The notes under the pieces: generated by a model
What the model saw: only the letters and a program-made list of their open reading frames with translations
The model's database searches: none
Told to the model about the DNA's origin: nothing
In this document: in pieces, positions 18,483-27,910 of the stretch
How positions within the stretch are numbered: position 1 is the stretch's first letter
How the letters are laid out: each line of letters opens with the position of its first letter
Translations under genes and position numbers: made by a program
DNA from: Herbivorax alkaliphila
GTDB taxonomy: Bacteria > Bacillota > Clostridia > Acetivibrionales > Acetivibrionaceae
Reading direction: 5' to 3'
NCBI RefSeq assembly: GCF_030848475.1
Contig: NZ_JAVDDS010000015.1
Span: 1 to 64,000 of the forward strand
Length of the DNA: 64,000 nucleotides

Positions 18483-19973
18483 ATGAAAAAAGTTTTAACC
18501 AAAAAAACAAGGAAACTACTTTTGTTGATACTTATTTCAGTATTAACATCTACCCTAATGCTATCCATTGCATATGGAACAGCTTATGAAAATTTTTCTA
18601 TTAAAGGAGCAAGTTTAGAGTATGGTGACTTGAATGGTGACGGAATGATAGATTCTAGTGACCTTTCTTTATTAAGAAGGTATATTTTAAGCATTACAGA
18701 TACTTTCCCTAATGAAACTCCAATTTCATCTGCAGATTTAAATGGGGATGGTGTGATTGATTCTACCGACTATACTTTATTGACAAGATACGTTTTGGAA
18801 ATAATTGATGCTTTTCCTGTTCAAGATCAACCAAGCCCAGATCCAACTGATCCATCTGAAACTGTTGATTTTAGTTTGGTTGGATACGCTGACATGGAAG
18901 GCGATCCAAGTAATAGAGATAGAAGTAATAATAGTGTTCATAGTACTGTAACTGGAGGAGAAGGAACCAATCCTCAGGTAGTTACATATGGCGAAGATAT
19001 AGAAGATGCTTTAGAGACTGGGAATTATGATGGTGGTATGATTTTATATATTGATTGTTCACAACATTTTCAAGCTGCTTTGCTTGGACTTATGAGATAT
19101 CACCGTAGTAGTGATAATCACCCTCCCCATCCACCAGTAACTTTCTATATTGTTGACGAACTTACTCCAGATGGAGTTAATGAATTTAGAGTCGAAGATG
19201 TAGAAAATGTATCAATCATTGGTGATGGTGCAAATGGAGAATTAAATGGAATTGGTATTAGATTAATTCGTGCAAGTAATATAATTATTCGCAATTTAAG
19301 AATATATAATGTGAGAGCAGGAGAAGCAACTGGTTTGGAATTAAATTATAGCAATAATGTTTGGATTGATCGTAATCACTTTCACAGTGAAGGTGTAATT
19401 CCTGAAATCCATAGAGATTATTATGATGAATTATTGACAATAAAACATACTTCTCATAATGTAACTGTATCATGGAACATATTTGAAGATCATTATAAAG
19501 CAATTTTGGTTGGTCATAGTGATAGCGACAGTGCGGCTCCTGATAATGTTACCTTTCATCATAATTGGTTTCGTGAGCTTAACACCCGAGTTCCTTTAAA
19601 TAGGTATGCTACTACTCATATGTTTAATAATTTATTTGAAGACATTCATAGCTCCGGTATTAATAGTCGCCAAGGTGCTAAAATGAGAATTGAAAATAAT
19701 GTATTCAGAAATGTTGGCTCTGGTAATAATGACAGTCAAGGCGATTATATACAGGGACCAATTGGATGGTGGTATGGCAGCAGCACAGGACATTGGCATA
19801 TGATTGATAACATTATTGAAGACAGCGTGGTAGATCAGAAAGTGTGGGATAATGATCTAAGTAGTTCTAATGTACCATATGCTTATGAACATCTATTACA
19901 TCCAGTAACCGAAGTCGAAAATATTGTTAAAGAATATGCTGGAAGGTCATTTGAACCTGTGCCTCAATATTAA
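18483..19973 (+). CDS. Cellulosomal pectate lyase, PL1 with N-terminal dockerin I
   Basis: About 496 residues from the ATG at 18483 (AAGGGGG upstream). A signal peptide (about 1-32) is followed by a type I dockerin (about 43-105) with two Ca-binding loops, DLNGDGMIDSSD and DLNGDGVIDSTD. After a short Pro-rich linker comes a parallel beta-helix pectate lyase (about 120-490) with WIDRNHFHSE, LTIKHTSHNVTVSWNIFEDH and the catalytic-arginine region NTRVPLNRYATTHMFNN. It cleaves polygalacturonate by beta-elimination while docked on a scaffoldin. The N-terminal dockerin is less common than a C-terminal one. It is monocistronic. Confidence 0.92.
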   Translation: MKKVLTKKTRKLLLLILISVLTSTLMLSIAYGTAYENFSIKGASLEYGDLNGDGMIDSSDLSLLRRYILSITDTFPNETPISSADLNGDGVIDSTDYTLLTRYVLEIIDAFPVQDQPSPDPTDPSETVDFSLVGYADMEGDPSNRDRSNNSVHSTVTGGEGTNPQVVTYGEDIEDALETGNYDGGMILYIDCSQHFQAALLGLMRYHRSSDNHPPHPPVTFYIVDELTPDGVNEFRVEDVENVSIIGDGANGELNGIGIRLIRASNIIIRNLRIYNVRAGEATGLELNYSNNVWIDRNHFHSEGVIPEIHRDYYDELLTIKHTSHNVTVSWNIFEDHYKAILVGHSDSDSAAPDNVTFHHNWFRELNTRVPLNRYATTHMFNNLFEDIHSSGINSRQGAKMRIENNVFRNVGSGNNDSQGDYIQGPIGWWYGSSTGHWHMIDNIIEDSVVDQKVWDNDLSSSNVPYAYEHLLHPVTEVENIVKEYAGRSFEPVPQY

Positions 19974-19989
19974 AATGTTTTTACAAAAC

Positions 19990-20025
19990 AATCCCCCGAA
20001 GAGTTTTCTTCGGGGGATTATTCTA
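19990..20025 (+). terminator. Intrinsic terminator of the pectate lyase gene
   Basis: AATCCCCCGAAGA pairs with TCTTCGGGGGATT across a short loop, 15 bases after the stop codon. It is GC-rich for this genome, with a short T-rich tail. Confidence 0.8.
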
Positions 20026-20212
20026 TCAATGTAATGTATCAAGAGTATCTAGCTCTTTTAATATAGTTCCATCATATGAATTTATAAATAAAGCAAATGT
20101 ATGTTATTTGGGATAATTTTTTTGATTTTAGATTAAAAAACAGGATTTGATATGATATTATAAAAAAAAGCAAGTACCTATTTATTACGAACTAAAAACA
20201 ATTATTTATCTC

Positions 20213-20240
20213 TTGACTGTTCCCCTAGGGAATATAATAA
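20213..20240 (+). promoter_or_regulatory. MerR-type promoter with internal dyad
   Basis: TTGACT (20213-20218) and TATAAT (20233-20238) flank the dyad TTCCC-CTA-GGGAA (20220-20232). A dyad between -35 and -10 is the usual MerR-family operator placement. The 14-base spacer is shorter than the 19-20 bases typical of MerR targets, so the true -10 may be shifted a few bases downstream. The next gene encodes a MerR protein, implying autoregulation. Confidence 0.6.
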
Positions 20241-20263
20241 AGTGTTATCAGGAGGTGTTAATT

Positions 20264-21196
20264 ATGAAAATAAGCGAAGTTATGGAACTTACAGGGTTAA
20301 CTAAAAAAGCTATCAATTATTATGAACAACAAGGACTAGTAAAACCTGATGTAAATGAGGACAACAATTATAGGGACTACTCAGTGGAAGATGTAAACAG
20401 GCTTATTCAGATATCAATTTTTAGAAGGCTGGATGTGCCTGTAAAGGAAATAGCGAGATTATTTGAGAAACCTGATTACTTAAAGACAATGCTTCAAATG
20501 CACAAAGAGAAACTAGAAGAGGACATGGATAGAATTAAAAAAAATAAGAATGTAGTAGATACTTGTCTAAAAGAGTATGAGAAATATGGTGCTGGTTCAG
20601 TAACAACTTTAAAAAGACTTTCCGTACTTGATGAAGTACTAGAGCTTAATGAAAAAAGACAATGTAATTTTATGAAAAAGGAACTAGGAAGAATATTTCC
20701 AGGTATTTTTGGCAAAATAATGGCTTTAATGTATGGTAAGCTTTTAAACGAACCTATAGATACTCCACAAAAGGAAGAAGCATGGAGAGAAATAGTAAAA
20801 TTTTTAGATGATGCAAATCCTATTGAATATTCAGAAACTATAAATGAAATGTTTTTATCTGGTAGTGATGGCAGGCTTGAAGAAATGGAAGAAGAATTTA
20901 ATGAAATGTTTAATTCCCTTATATCTTCAGAAACGGATATGATAGAAAACTACAGGGAAAAGATGTCAGAAGAAGTTGATAAGGCTTATTTGAATTTAAG
21001 TGAAGAGATGAAGGAAAGAATTAAAGTACTTGGCAGCTTTAAAAGAAGCATTCAGGATATTGGATTTAACGATAATTTTCACAAAAACATGACTATTTTA
21101 AGCAGTAATTACAAAAAATATTTTGAAAACTTTGAAAAAATGATAGAACCTATGGCTAATAAGCTTAAAGATATTAAAAACAAAGCAATAACTTAA
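20264..21196 (+). CDS. MerR-family transcriptional regulator
   Basis: About 310 residues from the ATG at 20264, preceded by AGGAGGTG. The N-terminal winged helix (SEVMELTGLTKKAINYYEQQGLVKP) and the coiled-coil region with FRRLDVPVKEIARLF are typical of MerR. The long C-terminal helical domain (about 120-310, highly charged) is not a TipAS or drug-binding domain I recognise, so the ligand is unknown. No target operon follows directly; the only visible operator is in its own promoter. Confidence 0.88.
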   Translation: MKISEVMELTGLTKKAINYYEQQGLVKPDVNEDNNYRDYSVEDVNRLIQISIFRRLDVPVKEIARLFEKPDYLKTMLQMHKEKLEEDMDRIKKNKNVVDTCLKEYEKYGAGSVTTLKRLSVLDEVLELNEKRQCNFMKKELGRIFPGIFGKIMALMYGKLLNEPIDTPQKEEAWREIVKFLDDANPIEYSETINEMFLSGSDGRLEEMEEEFNEMFNSLISSETDMIENYREKMSEEVDKAYLNLSEEMKERIKVLGSFKRSIQDIGFNDNFHKNMTILSSNYKKYFENFEKMIEPMANKLKDIKNKAIT

Positions 21197-21220
21197 GAAG
21201 TGACATTTTCATCTAATTCT

Positions 21221-21255
21221 AAAACTCCACCTATCTCATAAGGTGGAGTTTTTTT
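21221..21255 (+). terminator. Intrinsic terminator of the MerR gene
   Basis: AAAACTCCACCT and AGGTGGAGTTTTTTT form a strong stem with a T run on the plus strand, 25 bases after the stop. The CTCCACCT/AGGTGGAG stem core is shared with the terminal hairpin of the dispersed repeat family. Confidence 0.88.
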
Positions 21256-21390
21256 GATGCAAGAAAGCAATGCACTTTCTTTGCCATCAAAAAAGGATAT
21301 TTCTCAGACAGATAAATCTATCTAAAAAACATCCTCTGACATTTTTCTCAATACAAAGAAAAACCTTTCCAAATTTCCAAAACACACAAA

Positions 21391-21783
21391 TTATCTCTTT
21401 GAAAACTGTGGAGATCTTCTTGCTTTTTTAAGACCATATTTCTTTCTTTCCTTCATTCTTGGGTCTCTTGTAAGGAATCCAGCTTTCTTTAAGGCCGGTC
21501 TTAATTCTTCATCTGCCTTTAACAAAGCTCTTGAAATTCCATGTCTAATAGCACCAGCTTGACCTGTAAAGCCTCCACCCATTACTTTGCAAAGCACATC
21601 AAACTTGCTTGATGTATCAGTAAGTAACAAAGGTTGCTTAACTATAACCTTCAATGTTTCCAAACCAAAGTAATCATCAACACTTCTGTCATTTATAAGA
21701 ACTTTTCCATCTCCAGGAACAAGTCTAACTCTAGCAATTGATTTCTTTCTTCTTCCAGTTCCATAATACTGTACCTTTGACAT
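21391..21783 (-). CDS. rpsI: 30S ribosomal protein S9
   Basis: A 130-residue protein with [17 protein letters not shown] at the start, the [19 protein letters not shown] block, and the C-terminal [12 protein letters not shown] tail that reaches the ribosomal P site. Length and sequence are standard. It lies 23 bases downstream of rplM, the near-universal rplM-rpsI operon. Confidence 0.98.
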   Translation of the reverse strand: MSKVQYYGTGRRKKSIARVRLVPGDGKVLINDRSVDDYFGLETLKVIVKQPLLLTDTSSKFDVLCKVMGGGFTGQAGAIRHGISRALLKADEELRPALKKAGFLTRDPRMKERKKYGLKKARRSPQFSKR

Positions 21784-21806
21784 AAAAAATTATACCTCCC
21801 TTCTAA

Positions 21807-22241
21807 TTAAATATTGATTTCTAGTTTCTCGGGTTGCTGAGCCTCATGTGGGTGCTCCGCTCCTCTATAAACCTTAAGCTTCTTAGACATCGCCCTGCCA
21901 AGGCTATTCTTAGGAAGCATACCTTTTACTGCTATCTCAACAGCTCTTTCAGGTTTGTCAGCTAAAAATTGTTTGTACTGTATTTCCTTTAATCCACCTG
22001 GATACAAAGAGTGCCTTCTGTAGAATTTCTGCTCCATCTTTTTACCTGTAAGAACAACCTTTTCTGCATTTAGTACTACCACATAATCACCTGTATCTAC
22101 ATGTGGAGTATATTCTGGTTTATTCTTTCCTCTTAAAACTTTTGCCACTTCACTAGCTAGTCTTCCTAAAGTCTTTCCTTCGGCATCAACAACATACCAT
22201 TTTCTCTTAACTTCGTTGGCCTTAGCCATAAAAGTTTTCAT
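21807..22241 (-). CDS. rplM: 50S ribosomal protein L13
   Basis: A 144-residue protein from the ATG at 22241; AAGGAGG lies upstream, and homologues begin at [11 protein letters not shown], so the longer in-frame reading was rejected. [17 protein letters not shown] and [26 protein letters not shown] are conserved L13 blocks. It is an early-assembling 23S rRNA binding protein and first gene of the operon with rpsI. Confidence 0.98.
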   Translation of the reverse strand: MKTFMAKANEVKRKWYVVDAEGKTLGRLASEVAKVLRGKNKPEYTPHVDTGDYVVVLNAEKVVLTGKKMEQKFYRRHSLYPGGLKEIQYKQFLADKPERAVEIAVKGMLPKNSLGRAMSKKLKVYRGAEHPHEAQQPEKLEINI

Positions 22242-22555
22242 TAAACTTCTTACCTCCTTAATCAAAACCATATTTATAGATAAATTTATATTAGTTCAAA
22301 TCATATAGAACCAATTTAACCATACTCAAATATTTTAATATAGTAACATCAGTGTGTCAAGTGATTTTTTAAATAATTTAATTTATCTTTCAATTCCTTT
22401 CTTTTTTGGGCTGATAATTCTCCATTCTCCTGTATAATCCTTCGCCATTTCTTTTTTCAAACTTTTTCAGACTATTTAAAAACATTATCGTACTAGTTAT
22501 TGTGCATGCATTATTTTTGTTTTATTATATAATAAAGGTGCTCAGTATACGAAGC

Positions 22556-22626
22556 ATCCGTCGAGTAGAACCATAGAGTTTTATATCGAACAAGAAAGTT
22601 CCCGAGCGTTGGCGAATTTTCTTAAA
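22556..22626 (+). other. Possible structured leader ahead of the ABC permease
   Basis: AAGAAAGTTC can pair with GAATTTTCTT (10 bp with one G-T) around CCGAGCGTTGGC, about 20 bases before the permease ribosome site. The stretch is less A+T-rich than its surroundings. The rest of 22272-22555, upstream of rplM and this gene, shows only A+T-rich promoter-like DNA. Confidence 0.3.
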
Positions 22627-22643
22627 AAGGGGAGGGAATAACA

Positions 22644-25145
22644 ATAGGTATAATACTAAAATTTATAATTAAAAACATATGGGAGAAAAAATTCAGAACT
22701 TTTCTTATAGTATTTTCAATAATGGTATCATCGGCACTGTTTTTTTCATCAATTGCAATGTCAGGAAGTATGATAAAAATATATGAAGAGAGTATGAAAC
22801 AATATTTTGGTGATTCAGATATTATAATACGCCAAAACGAAAAATCTCCTTCACCATTTTTTAGAACATCTGGTGCACAAAATCACAGAGATAAATTTGA
22901 TTATATTATTGGTGCTCTTAGTGGCTCTGCTAGCTACAGACCTAATCAAGCAGAATCTTTGAATTTTTCACTAATGGGAATGGATTATGACAATATGCAA
23001 AAAATGAATCCCTTTTCCATATATAAAGGTGCTGATAAAGAATCATTTGAAGGGTATCAAATAATTATAAGTAAAGCAACTGCAGATGATTATAATTTAT
23101 CTTTAGGTGAATACATTGACCTAGAAATCATGGGCAATATGTACAAATTTATGATTCATTCAATTGCTCATCCTTCAGGAATTTTTGCCGATGATGGTTC
23201 TTCAAATTATGCTCTTTTACCTGAAGAGTCGTTAGGCTCTATTTATAATGCACAGGGAAGATTTAATACAGTATATTTAAAACTTAAAAATCCTGAAAAC
23301 ATAGAAGCAGCTTTAGATATATTGTCAGGTGAATATCCACAATACACTGTAAGAGAACCTTTTTCAACAGAAGAAATAAACGATCAGATTGCTCCATTGA
23401 CAACAACTTTTATGTTAATGACTTTAATAGTATTTATTATGAGTGTGTTTATTATATACTCATCTTTTAAGGTACTCACTAAAGAAAGGCTACCTGTAAT
23501 AGGTACTTTTAGAAGTATAGGTGCAACAAGGAAAAGAACTGATTTCGTTTTAATTTTAGAAAGTTTTTCATACGGAATAATTGGTGGGGTTTCAGGTTGT
23601 GGACTGGGAATCGGAATTTTATATATTATGTCATACCTTTCAAAACCTGCTTGGATGACTGGAATTGGAACACAAATTGAATTTTCTTTCTCAATGCTTT
23701 TTACTTCATTTTTGGTTGCTGTTCTAATTGGTTTTGTTAGTTCTATTATTCCAATAATAAAGGTATCAAAAATACCAGTTAAAGATATTGTTTTAAATTC
23801 TGTAGAGCAAAAACATAAAAAAAAGAACTGGAAATTTATTTTTTCTATTCTTGTTTTTACTCTTGCAATTTTTTTGCCACCATTTATCCCTCAAAGTTTG
23901 GGATCAGCTTCAATGTTCATTTATACTAGCTGTATGATTTTATCCATAATATCAATTGTTCTCATTGTACCTTATATTACAAACTTAATAGTATTTATAT
24001 TTGGAAAATTATATTCTTGGATATTTGGTAATGAAGGTATTATAGCTACTAAAAACCTAAAAGACAACAAAAGTATTTTTAATAATATTTCACTACTGGG
24101 TATAGGTATTTCTAGCCTTCTTATGATTAATATAATTAGCTTTAGTGTCGGTATAGAAGTTATAAATGCATATAGTTCCATGAACTTTGATATCAGGGTT
24201 GAAAAATATAATTCTAACCAAAATTTCCATGCACTTCTCAATACTGTTGAAGGAGTTGACTCAGTATATGGAACTTATGAATTACGTAATGTGGAGGTTT
24301 ATGAAAAAAACACAAGGTTAATGTCTTTATGTGGAATTGATACTTCTAGATATTTAGATTTTATGAACGTACATATAGAGGGAAATCCCAAGGAAGTCCT
24401 TGATAACCTTGACTCTGGACGCAATATCCTTATAACAAACTCTTTAAAAGACAGCATGGGAGTAAATAAGGGGGACGTTATCGACTTAGAACTGTCAGGA
24501 GAAGTTAAACAATACACTATTACAGGCTTTATCGACACAATTTTGTCTAATGGAAGCTATGCAATTGTAAGTGAAAGATTTTTAAAAACAGATGCAAATT
24601 TAAATTACTATCCTTTCTTTTATGTTAAAACCAATTTATCTCCTCATGAAGTGGAAAAAAGCATAAAAGAAAGATTTCCCCAAAGTGGTATATGGACCAG
24701 CACAATGATTGATATGGAAGAAAGAAATGAGCAATCTAACAGTCAAATGTTCTCTATATTAAAAGGGTTTTCTATTTTGGCTATGATAATAGGAATTTTT
24801 GGTGTGCTAAATAATTTTGTAATAAACTTTATTGAAAGAAAACACTCTTTTGCTGTTCTTCGCTCGGTGGGAATGGAAAGGGGACAGATTATTAAAATGC
24901 TGTTTATAGAATCGCTGACAGGTGGTATTATTGGCGGTCTTGCTGGTATATCTGCAGGCTCTATTCTAATTTTCAATGCCTCTTATGTACTAAAAGTAAT
25001 AAGCTTGCCGATACCCCTGCACTATTCCTTTGGTATATTTTTGTACTCATTTTTAGGAGGTGTTTTTATAACACTTGCAGCAAGTATTAGCCCTGCATTA
25101 AAGTCATCAAAGCTAAATATTATTGAAGCTATAAAATATGAGTGA
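22644..25145 (+). CDS. MacB/FtsX-type ABC transporter permease (AUA start?)
   Basis: About 833 residues with two FtsX-like halves: N-terminal anchor, large extracytoplasmic domain, three helices (about 255-385), then a repeat of the same layout ending in LRSVGMERGQIIKMLFIESLTGGIIGG. The first ATG is at 22722, but the frame is open upstream and encodes the missing half of the first helix (KFIIKNIWEKKFRTFLIVFSI). GGGAGG (22631-22636) stands before an in-frame ATA at 22644, while the ATG has no ribosome site. It is followed by its ATPase and adaptor genes, forming a tripartite efflux or lipid-handling system. Confidence 0.88.
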   Translation: MGIILKFIIKNIWEKKFRTFLIVFSIMVSSALFFSSIAMSGSMIKIYEESMKQYFGDSDIIIRQNEKSPSPFFRTSGAQNHRDKFDYIIGALSGSASYRPNQAESLNFSLMGMDYDNMQKMNPFSIYKGADKESFEGYQIIISKATADDYNLSLGEYIDLEIMGNMYKFMIHSIAHPSGIFADDGSSNYALLPEESLGSIYNAQGRFNTVYLKLKNPENIEAALDILSGEYPQYTVREPFSTEEINDQIAPLTTTFMLMTLIVFIMSVFIIYSSFKVLTKERLPVIGTFRSIGATRKRTDFVLILESFSYGIIGGVSGCGLGIGILYIMSYLSKPAWMTGIGTQIEFSFSMLFTSFLVAVLIGFVSSIIPIIKVSKIPVKDIVLNSVEQKHKKKNWKFIFSILVFTLAIFLPPFIPQSLGSASMFIYTSCMILSIISIVLIVPYITNLIVFIFGKLYSWIFGNEGIIATKNLKDNKSIFNNISLLGIGISSLLMINIISFSVGIEVINAYSSMNFDIRVEKYNSNQNFHALLNTVEGVDSVYGTYELRNVEVYEKNTRLMSLCGIDTSRYLDFMNVHIEGNPKEVLDNLDSGRNILITNSLKDSMGVNKGDVIDLELSGEVKQYTITGFIDTILSNGSYAIVSERFLKTDANLNYYPFFYVKTNLSPHEVEKSIKERFPQSGIWTSTMIDMEERNEQSNSQMFSILKGFSILAMIIGIFGVLNNFVINFIERKHSFAVLRSVGMERGQIIKMLFIESLTGGIIGGLAGISAGSILIFNASYVLKVISLPIPLHYSFGIFLYSFLGGVFITLAASISPALKSSKLNIIEAIKYE

Positions 25146-25263
25146 ACTCCTTTGGCTTGAACTAAAAACAAAGTGCCACTCCTTATAAAAAGTAGTGGTT
25201 TTAAATATAAAATATAAGCTCATTTATAAAGTTTAAAATAATAATGAAAGGAAGATTTTATTT

Positions 25264-25938
25264 ATGGAAGTGGCAGTTAAAGCAACTAATTTATATAAAA
25301 CATTTAAAATGGGAAATTTAGATGTAGAGGTACTAAAGGATATAAACTTATCAATTCATAACGGTGAATTTGTTTCCATCATGGGTCCCTCTGGTTCAGG
25401 AAAGAGCACCCTTCTTTATTTAATAGGGGCTCTTGACAAGCCTACCTCTGGAAATATAAAAATAAAGGGGAAAGAACTTTCGGTTATGAAGGATAAGGAC
25501 GAGAGCCTTATGAGAAGACAGGATATAGGTTTTGTATTTCAGTTTTACAATCTTATTCCCAACTTAAATGTTGAAGAAAATATTATGCTACCTATTTTGC
25601 TAGATAGGAAAAAAACTAAAAACTACAAACACAGGCTGGATGAACTTCTTGAAGTAGTAGGACTATCAGACAGAAGAAATCATACACCCAGAGAACTTTC
25701 AGGAGGTCAGCAGCAAAGAGTTGCAATTGCAAGAGCTCTAATTAATGAGCCGGACATTATACTTGCCGACGAACCTATTGGAAACTTAGACAGTAAATCT
25801 GGAACTGAAATTATGAAACTTTTAAAAAAAATTAATATTGAAAAGGGCAAAACCATCATTCAGGTAACCCACTCACAGGAAGCCTCTGAATATGGTGAAA
25901 AAATAATTAATCTTAAAGATGGGAGAGTGGATGAATAA
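25264..25938 (+). CDS. MacB/LolD-type ABC transporter ATP-binding protein
   Basis: A 224-residue ATPase with Walker [11 protein letters not shown]-loop FQFYNLIPNLNVEEN, signature [15 protein letters not shown], Walker B IILADEP and switch His in VTHS. It belongs to the MacB/LolD class that pairs with FtsX-like permeases. AAAGGAAG precedes the start. Its stop overlaps the start of the adaptor gene, so the two are translationally coupled. Confidence 0.95.
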   Translation: MEVAVKATNLYKTFKMGNLDVEVLKDINLSIHNGEFVSIMGPSGSGKSTLLYLIGALDKPTSGNIKIKGKELSVMKDKDESLMRRQDIGFVFQFYNLIPNLNVEENIMLPILLDRKKTKNYKHRLDELLEVVGLSDRRNHTPRELSGGQQQRVAIARALINEPDIILADEPIGNLDSKSGTEIMKLLKKINIEKGKTIIQVTHSQEASEYGEKIINLKDGRVDE

Positions 25939-27023
25939 TGAAAAAATTAATTATTGGGATAGTGGCAGGTGCTTTGCTGCTTGGGTCAGGATGTCAATCT
26001 AATAGCGAAGAATCTTCCACACCTGAATCTTCTATAGAATTAACGCAAACTATAGATGCTTTTGGTGTTGTTAAATCTAAAAAAATTGAAGATATAAGAA
26101 TTGATTTTCCTGCTGTAATAGAAAAAGTTCATGTAAAAGAAGGTGAAAACGTAAACAAAGGCGACTTGCTATTCACAATAAACTATGATAAATACAAAGA
26201 AGAAATAAGTGCTAAAAAACTTGAGTTACATAGACTTAAGTCAAATTTGCAAAACGATAAATTGGAATTGGACAAATTGGAACAAGACTTATCTAAGCTT
26301 CAAAGCCATCTTGCAAATAAAAGCTACCCAGAAATAAAAAAGTTGTCAAATGAACTTTTAGTTGCAGAAGAAAATTATACTAAAGCATTAGAGGAATTCA
26401 ATGCAAAAAAATCTCTGTTCGAAAGTGGTACAATATCAAAATCTGAACTAAACACTCTTGAAAGAAATGTTCAAAGCTACAAAAATAACATAAGTATAAT
26501 TGAGAATAATATTTCTACACTTGAATACAACCTGCAAAAAGAAATTGAACAGCTACAACTATCAATTAATTTAAAATCATCTTCTAAAACACTTAATGAT
26601 GAAAATCTCAGCTCTTTAAAAAATACAATTAATTTAATGAAAGAAAAACTAAACAAAGACTATATAGATGAAAACAAAATAATCTCAAGTATAGACAACG
26701 CAATAGCTTACGAATTGACATACGTTGAAGGAGAATCTATATCCCCTTCCCAAAAACTAATAAGCTTAATGAATCATGAAGAAATTATAGTTGAAACTAA
26801 TATACCAGAAGAATTTATAAAAGACATAACATTAGGATCTGAATTGACAATATCGCCTCAAGCAGATAGATCAAAAACATACACAGGAAAAATTACATAT
26901 ATAGCAAGCAATGCTGTTAGGAGAAATGGAGAGACCACCATTTTTGTTGAGACCAGCATTGACAATGACGATGGGTTTTTAATGCCTGGTTTTAATGTAA
27001 ACTTACAAATTGACATGGATTAG
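25938..27023 (+). CDS. HlyD/MacA-like adaptor lipoprotein
   Basis: A 361-residue protein with a lipobox LLLGSGC (Cys about residue 19), so it is probably tethered to the outer face of the membrane. A split biotinyl-lipoyl domain (IDFPAVIEKVHVKEGENVNKGDLLF) flanks a long alpha-helical coiled-coil hairpin (about 85-220), then a beta-barrel region. This is the membrane-fusion adaptor layout. It completes the three-gene set with the permease and ATPase upstream. Confidence 0.88.
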   Translation: MKKLIIGIVAGALLLGSGCQSNSEESSTPESSIELTQTIDAFGVVKSKKIEDIRIDFPAVIEKVHVKEGENVNKGDLLFTINYDKYKEEISAKKLELHRLKSNLQNDKLELDKLEQDLSKLQSHLANKSYPEIKKLSNELLVAEENYTKALEEFNAKKSLFESGTISKSELNTLERNVQSYKNNISIIENNISTLEYNLQKEIEQLQLSINLKSSSKTLNDENLSSLKNTINLMKEKLNKDYIDENKIISSIDNAIAYELTYVEGESISPSQKLISLMNHEEIIVETNIPEEFIKDITLGSELTISPQADRSKTYTGKITYIASNAVRRNGETTIFVETSIDNDDGFLMPGFNVNLQIDMD

Positions 27024-27058
27024 ATAGGCTTTTGGTATAACAATTTAATTGCAGTCAT

Positions 27059-27093
27059 AAAAAAGTGACCTTTAGTGACTTTAGTCACTTTTA
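27059..27093 (+). terminator. Terminator of the first ABC tripartite operon
   Basis: AAAAGTGAC and GTCACTTTT pair around a short loop, followed by T-rich sequence, 36 bases after the adaptor stop. Confidence 0.75.
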
Positions 27094-27133
27094 TTTAGAC
27101 TTGATAAAGATATAACCAGAGGAGAAATAACTA

Positions 27134-27175
27134 AAATATGGTTGTCTGTACTTAAGCAGATAACCATATTTTTTA
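27134..27175. terminator. Bidirectional hairpin at the end of the ABC-2 permease gene
   Basis: AATATGGTTGTCTG pairs with CAGATAACCATATT with one bulge. Plus-strand Ts and minus-strand Ts flank the stem. It overlaps the stop codon region of the minus-strand permease gene at 27173, so the terminator begins at the coding end. Confidence 0.7.
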
Positions 27176-27880
27176 AAAGATTTTTACTTTCATTAATTTT
27201 ATAAATAGGACTAAAATAATAAAAGAATACGCTATAGAACTGGCAAATGCTAAAAGTAAGAATCCTAAATCTGCTAACCCTTCAAAGTTAGTCATTTTAT
27301 CAACAACAAAAGAAACAGGCGGTAAAACATAGAGCCCCCACCTAGAAGCTGGATATTTTGTAATTATTGCCTTTTGAACAACAGAGATTAGTACAACGAT
27401 TATTAAAGTTAAAATAGCAAACTGTCGATTTTTAAACAGTCTTGAGTTAAACAAAGCCGAAACACAAACTCCTAAGAGTGCTAAAAAAATGTGCCCTACC
27501 ATAGCTACTATAAAATCACTTACCTTTACACTTCTATCAAAAAAACCAAATATACTTGGATATAACACCACTACAAAGCTCATTATAGAAATAATAATCC
27601 AGACAAAAAGAACTTTACTAAAATAATACATATTGTCATTTCTAAGACTCAATAAAGCAATTTGTTGTTGGACTGGGTCTTCTATTTCCATAAAACTATA
27701 AGCAACCAATACAGCAATTATAAAAGTCATCATTGAAGTCATGGCATATGTACTCATTACCCCAAGAGGCTTAATAGAATATAAAACTGCAAACATAGCC
27801 AAGTAAATTACCAGAGGTACAATAAATTTATGAGATCTGCTATAGTATCGCAGATTATAAAACAAAAGTTGCTTAATCAT
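27173..27880 (-). CDS. ABC transporter permease (six-helix, ABC-2-like)
   Basis: A 235-residue membrane protein with about six hydrophobic helices and no catalytic motif, resembling ABC-2-type permeases of drug, bacteriocin or lantibiotic exporters. It starts 31 bases after the ATPase gene on the same strand. The substrate is unknown. Confidence 0.82.
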   Translation of the reverse strand: MIKQLLFYNLRYYSRSHKFIVPLVIYLAMFAVLYSIKPLGVMSTYAMTSMMTFIIAVLVAYSFMEIEDPVQQQIALLSLRNDNMYYFSKVLFVWIIISIMSFVVVLYPSIFGFFDRSVKVSDFIVAMVGHIFLALLGVCVSALFNSRLFKNRQFAILTLIIVVLISVVQKAIITKYPASRWGLYVLPPVSFVVDKMTNFEGLADLGFLLLAFASSIAYSFIILVLFIKLMKVKIF

Positions 27881-27910
27881 TCTAAAAATTCCTTTCTAAA
27901 ATTTCTAATA

